DNA of 5,772 nucleotides from Afipia sp. (GTDB lineage Bacteria > Pseudomonadota > Alphaproteobacteria > Rhizobiales > Xanthobacteraceae): NCBI GenBank assembly GCA_020056155.1, contig JAGVII010000446.1, positions 1 through 5,772 on the forward strand. The letters run 5' to 3'. Shown one piece after another: positions 1-5,163 of the stretch; position 1 is the first letter of the stretch; each line of letters starts with the position of its first letter. Below the pieces are notes generated by a model. That model ran no database searches and had not been told where the DNA came from. It was given only the letters and a program-made list of their open reading frames with translations. Both the position numbers and the translations under genes were made by a program.

Positions 1-869
1 CCAACAATGCCGTGCATCGCTATCTCAACGGCAAGAAAATTCCCCAGCTCTTTGTGCTGAGCGGCGCGACGAAATGGGCCGACCCGAAGGGCTTCCCGTA
101 CACGATGCCGGGGATGGCAGCCTACGAATCCGAAGGCGTCATCTATGCCAAGTACATTCTGCAGACCAAGCCGAACGCGAAGATCGCGATCCTGGCGCAG
201 AACGACGATTTCGGCCGCGACTACGTCAACGGCTTCAAGCGCGCACTTGGCGCCAAGGCGGCGACGATGATCGTCTCCGAGGCGAGTTATGAAACCAGTG
301 CTCCGACCATCAGCTCACAACTCGCCACTTTGAAAGCATCGAACGCTGACGTCCTGTTCGGGGTGGTGCTTGGGAAATTCACGTCGCAGTTGATCAAGGG
401 TATCGCCGAACTGGGCTGGAAGCCCGACCTGACATTCCTGCCAACCTCGGCGGCGTCGATCTCGTTTCTGGCGCCGGCCGGACTGGAGAATGCCGTCGGT
501 ATGATCTCGTCCAGCAATCAGAAGGACGTCAATGACGTGCAGTGGGCGAATGATCCCGGCGTGAAGGAGTATTTCGCATTCATGAAGCAATACATGCCGA
601 ATGCGGATCTCAATAACTCGAATTATTCCGCAGGGTATCACTACGCTCAGTTGATAGTTGCCGTGCTCAAGGCATGTAAGGACGATTTCAGCAGCGAGAA
701 TATCAAGCGCCAGGCTGCGTCACTCAAGAACGTTCAGTTACCGTTGTTGTTGCCGGGCATCACCGTGAACACGAGTCCTGACGACTATCTGCCCTTCCAG
801 CAGTTGCTGCTACGCCGCTTCGACGGCAAGAGCTGGGTCGGGTTCGGCAAGGTGCTCGACGATCAGTAA
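1..869 (+). CDS. ABC transporter substrate-binding protein, LivK/Peripla_BP_6 type (5' end outside window)
   Basis: This is the C-terminal 288 residues of a periplasmic binding protein of the branched-chain amino acid (LivK-like) class. It would deliver a ligand to an inner-membrane ABC permease. The frame is open to the left edge (first whole codon at base 3). The GTG at 12 is therefore an internal valine, and the signal peptide and roughly the first quarter of a usual ~400-residue protein are missing. Visible family features are SGATKWADP near the start, the YAKYIL...NAKIAIL strand, the QNDDFGRDY ligand/hinge segment, TLKASNADV, and the C-terminal LLPGITVNTSPDDY...RRFDGKSWVGFG block. In Rhodopseudomonas and Bradyrhizobium, proteins of this subgroup often sit beside acyl-CoA ligases and bind aromatic or other carboxylic acids rather than amino acids. 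The ligase downstream fits that pattern, but the ligand is an inference. No permease or ATPase gene is in the window. Confidence 0.92.
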   Translation, partial: NNAVHRYLNGKKIPQLFVLSGATKWADPKGFPYTMPGMAAYESEGVIYAKYILQTKPNAKIAILAQNDDFGRDYVNGFKRALGAKAATMIVSEASYETSAPTISSQLATLKASNADVLFGVVLGKFTSQLIKGIAELGWKPDLTFLPTSAASISFLAPAGLENAVGMISSSNQKDVNDVQWANDPGVKEYFAFMKQYMPNADLNNSNYSAGYHYAQLIVAVLKACKDDFSSENIKRQAASLKNVQLPLLLPGITVNTSPDDYLPFQQLLLRRFDGKSWVGFGKVLDDQ

Positions 870-878
870 ATGCACGAC

Positions 879-905
879 GGGGCGCTGCGGATGCCGCGGC
901 GCGCC
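879..905 (+). other. GC-rich intercistronic stem-loop after the binding-protein gene
   Basis: Bases 882-890 (GCGCTGCGG) pair with 894-902 (CCGCGGCGC) across a 3-base loop, giving nine pairs including one G-T wobble. Beyond one G/G mismatch, 879-880 pair with 904-905. It starts 10 bases after the binding-protein stop. No T-run follows (CTGTTCGCC), so it is not a canonical intrinsic terminator. It could be a 3'-end stabiliser or partial attenuator lowering ligase expression relative to the binding protein. Function is inferred from position only. Confidence 0.5.
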
Positions 906-933
906 TGTTCGCCACTCCAGCCGGAACGACATC

Positions 934-2454
934 ATGATTATCAGCGGCGATCGCCAGATCGGCACTCTCGAAATTCAAGAACGCATCGCGCGCGCCGCGA
1001 GTGGCTTCAAGGCGCTCGGCGTTCGCGACGGTGCGCCCGTGGGCTTAATGCTGCGCAACGATTTTGCTTTCTTCGAAGCCTCATCGGCTGCCGCGATGCT
1101 TGGTTCGCCGGTGGTGCCGATCAACTGGCACCTGAAAGCCGAAGAGGTTGCCTATATCCTGGCCGACAGCGGCGCGCAGGCGCTGGTCTGCCACGCCGAC
1201 CTGCTGCCCCAGATCAAGGACGGCTTGCCGAAGCGGCTGCCGCTGCTGGTGGTGTCGACGCCGCCGGAAATCGCTGAGGTCTTCGGTGTTTCGCCAGACC
1301 TTGCGTGCGTGCCCGATGGCTTCTTGGATTGGGACGTGTGGCGTGACGGCCATGCGCCGTCCCGGGACGCTCCGGGGCGTGCATCGCCGATGTTTTATAC
1401 CTCCGGCACCACGGGCCGTCCGAAGGGTGTCCGGCGCCTGCCGATGCAGCCCGAGCAAATGGTTGCCGCCGAACGTGTCAGCGCCATCACCTATGGCGTG
1501 AAGCCGAATGAAGATCAGGTCATTCTGATGAACGGGCCGATGTATCATTCGGCGCCGAATTCCTACGGCATGCTGGCGTTCCGCCACGGCTGCACAATCG
1601 TGCTGGAGCCGCGCTTTGACCCTGAGGATCTGCTGCAGTTGATCGAGCGGCACAAGGTCACTCACATGCACATGGTGCCGACGATGTTCGTGCGCCTGCT
1701 GCGGCTGCCGGACGAGGTGAAGACGCGCTACGATCTGTCATCGCTGCGCTTTGTGGTGCACGGTGCTGCATCGTGTCCGGTGCCGGTCAAGCAGGCGATG
1801 ATCGCGTGGTGGGGGCCGGTCGTTCACGAGTATTTCGGCTCGACCGAAACCGGAATTCCAGTCTGGCATTCGGCGCAGGAGGCGCTGGCGAAACCCGGTA
1901 CGGTCGGGCGCGCCATCGAAGGCGGCATTGTGAAGATATTCGGACCGAACGGCGAGTCCTGCGGCGTCAACGAGATCGGCGAGATCTTCATGCGGCAGAC
2001 CGCGATCCCGGATTTCGACTATCACCGCAAGACGGGTGCGCGCGAGGAAGCCGGCCGCGAGGGCCTGATCAGTGTCGGCGATGTCGGTTATCTTGACGAG
2101 GATGGCTATCTGTTCCTGTGCGACCGCAAGCGCGACATGGTGATCTCGGGCGGCGTCAATATCTATCCGGCTGAGATCGAGAACACCCTGATAGGCATGG
2201 ACGGTGTGCGCGACTGCGCGGTGTTCGGCATCCCCGACGAGGAATTCGGCGAACGGCTAATGGCCTGCATCGAGCCGGACACCGGCGTCACGCTCATGCC
2301 GAAGGACGTGCAGGACTACCTGCGCAAGCGGCTTGCAAACTTCAAGGTCCCGAAGGACATCGAATTCCTCGATGCCTTGCCGCGCGAGGCGAGCGGCAAG
2401 ATCTTCAAGCGCAAGCTGCGTGATCCGTACTGGGAAAGCAGAACCGCGTCCTAA
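934..2454 (+). CDS. AMP-forming acyl-CoA synthetase/ligase (ANL superfamily)
   Basis: This complete 506-residue cytoplasmic enzyme activates a carboxylic acid to an acyl-adenylate and then to the CoA thioester. The ANL motifs occur in order: P-loop YTSGTTGRPKG at 155-165, YFGSTE at 300-305 (adenine/ATP contact), the GDVGYLDEDGYL segment with the ribose-binding Asp at 383, hinge DRKRDM at 397-402 followed by SGGVNIYPAEIE, and the catalytic lysine K489 in PREASGKI. The C-terminal domain swings at the hinge between half-reactions. The ATG at 934 has only a weak GGAA (923-926) upstream. The N-terminus is short, beginning at the first conserved strand, but the upstream frame offers no better start and codes for nothing family-like. 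It lies 64 bases after the binding-protein gene on the same strand and is probably co-transcribed. Medium-chain, aromatic and bile-acid-type substrates cannot be told apart here. Its TAA overlaps the stop of the opposing gene. Confidence 0.93.
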   Translation: MIISGDRQIGTLEIQERIARAASGFKALGVRDGAPVGLMLRNDFAFFEASSAAAMLGSPVVPINWHLKAEEVAYILADSGAQALVCHADLLPQIKDGLPKRLPLLVVSTPPEIAEVFGVSPDLACVPDGFLDWDVWRDGHAPSRDAPGRASPMFYTSGTTGRPKGVRRLPMQPEQMVAAERVSAITYGVKPNEDQVILMNGPMYHSAPNSYGMLAFRHGCTIVLEPRFDPEDLLQLIERHKVTHMHMVPTMFVRLLRLPDEVKTRYDLSSLRFVVHGAASCPVPVKQAMIAWWGPVVHEYFGSTETGIPVWHSAQEALAKPGTVGRAIEGGIVKIFGPNGESCGVNEIGEIFMRQTAIPDFDYHRKTGAREEAGREGLISVGDVGYLDEDGYLFLCDRKRDMVISGGVNIYPAEIENTLIGMDGVRDCAVFGIPDEEFGERLMACIEPDTGVTLMPKDVQDYLRKRLANFKVPKDIEFLDALPREASGKIFKRKLRDPYWESRTAS

Positions 2455-3347
2455 CCGGCGGCCTTCCCGATGCGCGAGTCCGACTTGAACGTCACGGGGA
2501 TACGCAGATAGTTCACCCCGTTGGCCTCCGCTGGCGGGAAAGCCCCGGCGCGGATGTTGACCTGAATCGACGGCAGCAACAGCGTCGGCGCGGACAGTGT
2601 CGCGTCGCGCTTCGTCCGTGCCGCGACGAATTCGTCCTCGGTCTTTCCCGCTCCGACGTGGACGTTGTTGTCGCGCTGCTCCTGAACCGTAGTCTCCCAC
2701 GCATAGGTGTCGCGCCCCGGCGCCTTGTAGTCGTGGCACATAAAAAGCCGTGTTGCCGGCGGCAGGGACAAAAGGCGCTGGATCGAGCGATAAAGCTGGC
2801 GCGCGTCGCCGCCGGGAAAGTCCGCACGCGCCGTGCCGTAGTCGGGCATGAACAGTGTATCTCCGACAAACACCGCATCCGCGATCTTGTAGCTGACATC
2901 CGCCGGCGTGTGGCCGGGCGTATAGAGCGTCTCGACGCTGAGACTGCCGATGCTGAAGCGTTCGCCGTCCGCGAACAGATGATCGAAATCTCCGCCGTCG
3001 GGTTTCATATCTGTCGCATTGAAGATCGGGCGAAAAATACGCTGCACATCCTTGATGTGCTCGCCGATGCCGATCTTTGCTCCGGTCCTGGCCTTGATAA
3101 GGGGCGCGCCAGAGAGGTGGTCGGCATGGGCATGAGTTTCGAGAATCCAGACGATCTCCACGCCGCGCGTCTTGGCCGCGCTCAGGATTTTCTCGGCCGA
3201 CGCGGTGTCGACCTCGCCCGACTTTGGATCGTAGTCGAGGACCGGATCGATCACGGCTGCTTTCAGTGTCGCAGGATCCGTTACCAGATAGCTGATGGTG
3301 TTGGTGGGGGCATCGAAGAACGCTTCGATGATGGGTTTGCCAGTCAT
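2451..3347 (-). CDS. blh: Blh-type persulfide dioxygenase (ETHE1-like metallo-beta-lactamase fold)
   Basis: This 298-residue metallo-beta-lactamase-fold protein is predicted to oxidise glutathione persulfide to sulfite with non-haem iron. The metal motif THAHADH spans 71-77 (H72, H74, D76, H77). TPGHTP gives H146, GDTLF gives D163, and MCHDY gives H205. By analogy with human ETHE1, H72, H146 and D163 would be the three iron ligands. The D-Y-G-T-A-R-x-D-F block at 169-177 and PGGDARQLYRSI at 178-189 match the persulfide dioxygenase branch rather than glyoxalase II or beta-lactamases. The tail (WETTVQEQR near 217-225, then TEDEF and LPSIQVN) matches the blh subgroup. Unlike the Agrobacterium and Xylella Blh proteins, it has no N-terminal DUF442 domain. 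The ATG at 3347 is preceded by AAGGAG (complement of 3355-3360) at a 7-base spacing. The gene is divergent from the ArsR repressor, which supports a sulfide/persulfide detoxification role. Substrate is inferred from family and context. Confidence 0.88.
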   Translation of the reverse strand: MTGKPIIEAFFDAPTNTISYLVTDPATLKAAVIDPVLDYDPKSGEVDTASAEKILSAAKTRGVEIVWILETHAHADHLSGAPLIKARTGAKIGIGEHIKDVQRIFRPIFNATDMKPDGGDFDHLFADGERFSIGSLSVETLYTPGHTPADVSYKIADAVFVGDTLFMPDYGTARADFPGGDARQLYRSIQRLLSLPPATRLFMCHDYKAPGRDTYAWETTVQEQRDNNVHVGAGKTEDEFVAARTKRDATLSAPTLLLPSIQVNIRAGAFPPAEANGVNYLRIPVTFKSDSRIGKAAG

Positions 3348-3384
3348 TGCGGATCTCCTTGCCAGGTTACGCGGTACTGATAGG

Positions 3385-3414
3385 TTGACTTATTACATTA
3401 GATAATACTAAATA
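3385..3414 (+). promoter_or_regulatory. Candidate promoter for the repressor-rhodanese-exporter operon
   Basis: TTGACT (3385-3390) is a five-of-six match to the sigma-70 -35 box. The -10 is weaker: TAAATA at 3409-3414 gives an 18-base spacer and TACTAA at 3406-3411 gives 15. If used, it overlaps the opposing promoter almost completely, so one bound repressor could block both directions. Confidence 0.35.
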
Positions 3415-3419
3415 AGCAA
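3392..3419 (-). promoter_or_regulatory. Candidate sigma-70 promoter for the persulfide dioxygenase gene
   Basis: Reading the minus strand, TTGCTT (complement of 3414-3419) and TGTAAT (complement of 3392-3397) form -35 and -10 boxes with a 16-base spacer. The -10 differs from consensus at one position. Transcription would start near 3385, about 38 bases before the ATG at 3347, leaving room for the strong AAGGAG ribosome site. The candidate operator covers both boxes. Confidence 0.5.
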
Positions 3420-3441
3420 CATCTAATATGAAGGTTGCAAA

Positions 3442-3777
3442 ATGGGTGCTAGGCATTTCGATCTTGCAGAGTTCCAGTCGCAGGCGATGGAAGTCGCTGA
3501 CATCCTGCGCGCGCTCGCGAATGAGAAGCGGTTGATGATTCTCTGCAAGCTCGTGGAGTGGGGAGAGGCGAATGTCACCGCTCTCTCGGAAGCGGTGGGT
3601 CTTAGCCAGTCCGCATTGTCCCAGCATCTGGCAAAAATGCGCGACGAAAAGATCGTCACATTCCGCCGGGACTCTCAGGTGCTTTGGTATCGGATCGCCG
3701 ATCCCCGCATCGAGCAGCTCCTTGCAAGCCTTCATAGCTTGTTTTGTCCGCCACCGAAGCGTCGTTCGCGGCGCTGA
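3442..3777 (+). CDS. bigR: BigR/YgaV/SqrR-type ArsR-family sulfide-responsive repressor
   Basis: This 111-residue winged-helix repressor of the ArsR fold is predicted to repress its own operon and the divergent dioxygenase gene. LRALANEKRLMIL at 22-34 is the typical ArsR N-terminal segment, and LSEAVGLSQSALSQHLAKMR at 48-67 is the recognition helix-turn-helix. IVTFRRDSQVLWYRI at 71-85 is the wing. C35 (in MILCKL) and C102 (in SLFCPP) sit where BigR and SqrR carry the cysteine pair that forms a di- or polysulfide link on exposure to persulfides; the C-to-C distance (67 residues) is close to that of BigR. No metal-binding CxC of ArsR/SmtB sensors is visible, so arsenic or zinc sensing is unlikely. 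The ATG at 3442 has AAGG (3431-3434) at a 7-base spacing, and an in-frame stop at 3424 limits upstream extension. The basic tail KRRSRR is unremarkable. The next gene starts 17 bases after the stop. Confidence 0.9.
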   Translation: MGARHFDLAEFQSQAMEVADILRALANEKRLMILCKLVEWGEANVTALSEAVGLSQSALSQHLAKMRDEKIVTFRRDSQVLWYRIADPRIEQLLASLHSLFCPPPKRRSRR

Positions 3778-3794
3778 CGAGTCGAGAGGTTCTC

Positions 3795-4328
3795 ATGGCA
3801 CTTCAAACCATCAGTCCGCAGCAGGCCCGGAAGTTATTGGACGCCGGTGCGGTTCTCGTCGATATTCGCGAGGCTGACGAGCATGCGCGAGAGCATATCG
3901 CGGCGGCCCGTCACATGCCGCTGTCGGGGCTTGACGACGGTATCGAACTCCATCAGGGCAAGCCGGTGATCTTCCACTGCCGGTCCGGTGCGCGAACCCT
4001 CGCCAATGCGCAGCGTCTCAAGTCGGTCGCAGGCGATGACTGCGACGCTTTCATCGTCGAAGGTGGGCTCGACGCCTGGCGCAAGGCGGGGTTGCCGATT
4101 GTGACGGATCGCCGTCGGCCCATCGATATCCAGCGCCAGGTTCAGATTGTTGCGGGTGGTCTGGGCTTCGCCGGTGTGCTGTTTGCCGTGCTTCTCTCGC
4201 CGTGGTTTCTGATCGTTCCGGGCTTCATCGGTGCAGGCCTGCTGTTCGCGGGTGTGACCGGTACCTGTGGAATGGCCAGGTTGCTGATGCTCGCGCCATG
4301 GAATCGTGGCATGCTGCGCGCAACGTGA
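3795..4328 (+). CDS. ygaP: YgaP-like membrane-anchored rhodanese (rhodanese + DUF2892)
   Basis: This 177-residue sulfurtransferase carries sulfane sulfur on a cysteine persulfide at the cytoplasmic membrane face. Residues 1-104 are a single rhodanese domain: ISPQQARKLL at 6-15, VDIREADEH at 22-30, and the active loop HCRSGART at 61-68 with catalytic C62, followed by EGGLDAWRKAGLP. Residues 112-170 match the C-terminal membrane part of E. coli YgaP (RQVQI, then GFIGAGLLFAG and TGTCGMARLL), with two hydrophobic helices at about 118-134 and 138-156. C158 matches the second conserved cysteine of E. coli YgaP. The ATG at 3795 is chosen because GAGAGG (3784-3789) lies 5 bases upstream and the protein then begins MALQTIS like YgaP; a longer TTG start at 3744 would overlap the repressor gene. 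The repressor-rhodanese order equals E. coli ygaV-ygaP. The stop overlaps an ATG (TGATG) that opens a 12-codon ORF leading to the exporter. Confidence 0.9.
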   Translation: MALQTISPQQARKLLDAGAVLVDIREADEHAREHIAAARHMPLSGLDDGIELHQGKPVIFHCRSGARTLANAQRLKSVAGDDCDAFIVEGGLDAWRKAGLPIVTDRRRPIDIQRQVQIVAGGLGFAGVLFAVLLSPWFLIVPGFIGAGLLFAGVTGTCGMARLLMLAPWNRGMLRAT

Positions 4329-4366
4329 TGAATCTCACCGCATCTGTGCCGGCAACGGGGCGATGA
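4328..4366 (+). other. 12-codon mini-ORF linking rhodanese and exporter genes
   Basis: An ATG at 4328-4330 overlaps the rhodanese TGA (TGATG). It opens a frame coding MNLTASVPATGR that ends in a TGA at 4364-4366, which itself overlaps the ATG at 4363 (ATGA). The two stop-start overlaps could pass ribosomes from the rhodanese to the exporter gene. The peptide is too short to judge as coding, so it may be chance. Confidence 0.25.
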
Positions 4367-5142
4367 GCATGATGTCCCTTGCCCAAGGCCTGCTCGGAGC
4401 GGCATCGGGTTCGCTCGTCGGTTTCTCGCTGGGTCTCGTTGGAGGCGGCGGTTCGATTCTCGCGGTCCCCCTGATGGTCTATCTCGTCGGCGTGCCGAAT
4501 GCGCACGTGGCGATCGGCACCAGTTCGCTGGCTGTCGCGGCGAGCGCGGCGTTCAACCTCATCATTCACGCGCGCTCGGGGATGGTGAAGTGGGGATGCG
4601 CCTCGGTGCTCGCGGGAGCTGGTGTCATTGGCGCATTTTTTGGCTCTCTGGCCGGCAAGATGGTTGATGGCCAGCGCCTGTTGATGATGTTTGCGCTTCT
4701 GATGCTGGTCATTGCTGTGCTGATGAGGCGGCGCCGCGATCATGGCGGTAACCAGTTTGTGCGGCTGAGCAAAGCCAATGCGCCGGTGCTGGCCAGTCTC
4801 GGGCTTGCGACCGGAATGCTCTCCGGCTTCTTCGGCATCGGCGGCGGTTTCCTGATCGTGCCTGCGCTGGTCTTCGCGACCGACATGCCGTTGATTTATG
4901 CGGTGAGCTCATCGCTGGTGGCTGTGCTGGCTTTTGGACTGACCACTGCAGCGAGCTACGCTTTCTCCGGTCTGATCAATTGGCCGCTGACCGCAGTTTT
5001 CATCGCCGGGGGCCTGGCCGGCGGATACATCGGCGTGAAATCAGCGCATTTGCTGGCGGAGAGGCGGACGCTGCTCAACGATATCTTCGTAGGCGTGATT
5101 TCCTGCGTCGCGATCTACATGCTGATCCGAGGCGGGATGTGA
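4363..5142 (+). CDS. TauE/SafE family anion (probably sulfite) exporter
   Basis: This 259-residue polytopic inner-membrane protein is made of two homologous halves, as is typical of TauE/SafE (DUF81). The first half carries GFSLGLVGGGGSILAVP at 20-36 and the second GFFGIGGGFLIVP at 155-167, the paired glycine-rich re-entrant signature. Seven or eight hydrophobic segments can be picked out, with a basic cytoplasmic loop RRRRDH at 122-127 between the halves. Family members export sulfite, sulfoacetate or related anions, and the persulfide dioxygenase next door would generate sulfite, so sulfite export is the best guess. The start is uncertain among ATGs at 4363, 4369 and 4372. GGGG (4357-4360) is best placed for 4369 (8 bases), whereas 4363 overlaps the upstream mini-ORF stop. 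A GTG at 4306 would add 19 polar residues and is less likely. It is the last gene of the operon and converges on the molybdoenzyme gene after 21 bases, with no clear terminator hairpin. Confidence 0.88.
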   Translation: MSMMSLAQGLLGAASGSLVGFSLGLVGGGGSILAVPLMVYLVGVPNAHVAIGTSSLAVAASAAFNLIIHARSGMVKWGCASVLAGAGVIGAFFGSLAGKMVDGQRLLMMFALLMLVIAVLMRRRRDHGGNQFVRLSKANAPVLASLGLATGMLSGFFGIGGGFLIVPALVFATDMPLIYAVSSSLVAVLAFGLTTAASYAFSGLINWPLTAVFIAGGLAGGYIGVKSAHLLAERRTLLNDIFVGVISCVAIYMLIRGGM

Positions 5143-5163
5143 TAACACCGGTTAGTCGAGCGC

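Larger units (their letters stand above)
3385..3427. promoter_or_regulatory. Candidate BigR-type operator: nested inverted repeats in the divergent intergenic region
   Basis: This AT-rich patch contains a perfect 7-base inverted repeat, ATTAGAT (3397-3403) and ATCTAAT (3421-3427). It also contains CTTATT (3389-3394) facing AATAAG (3411-3416). That second pair is extended by GTTG (3384-3387) and CAAC (3417-3420) if A3388 is bulged. A third pair is TTAG (3398-3401) with CTAA (3408-3411). BigR-family repressors are known to bind AT-rich palindromes overlapping the promoter of their own operon. Position between repressor and dioxygenase genes and overlap with both candidate promoters support operator function. 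The exact bound element cannot be chosen from sequence alone. Confidence 0.6.

Noticed and set aside
12..14. GTG as a true start for the binding protein
   Set aside because: The frame continues upstream to the window edge with family-like residues (Asn-Asn-Ala), and a start here would remove the signal peptide.
870..1277. ATG immediately after the binding-protein stop (TAAATG) opening a 135-codon frame
   Set aside because: The frame overlaps the start of the ligase gene, is arginine- and alanine-rich, and runs through the stem-loop. The ligase frame carries the conserved motifs instead.
1081..1671. A 196-codon open frame on the - strand within the ligase gene
   Set aside because: It is antisense to the ANL core motifs. 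The composition is rich in His, Arg and Gln with no recognisable domain.
2257..2739. A 160-codon minus-strand frame spanning the dioxygenase 3' end and the ligase 3' end
   Set aside because: It runs in another frame across the ends of two well-supported genes, and its translation shows no domain.
2658..3380. A 240-codon open frame on the + strand opposite the dioxygenase gene
   Set aside because: It is antisense to a gene with intact catalytic motifs. Its translation is arginine- and valine-rich with no family-like motif, as expected of a GC-rich shadow frame.
3744..3794. TTG at 3744 as the rhodanese start
   Set aside because: It would overlap the repressor gene and add 17 residues not seen in YgaP. 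The ATG at 3795 has a well-placed GAGAGG.
4306..4362. GTG at 4306 as the exporter start
   Set aside because: It overlaps the rhodanese end and adds a polar, cysteine-rich leader before the first membrane segment, which is unlike TauE/SafE proteins.
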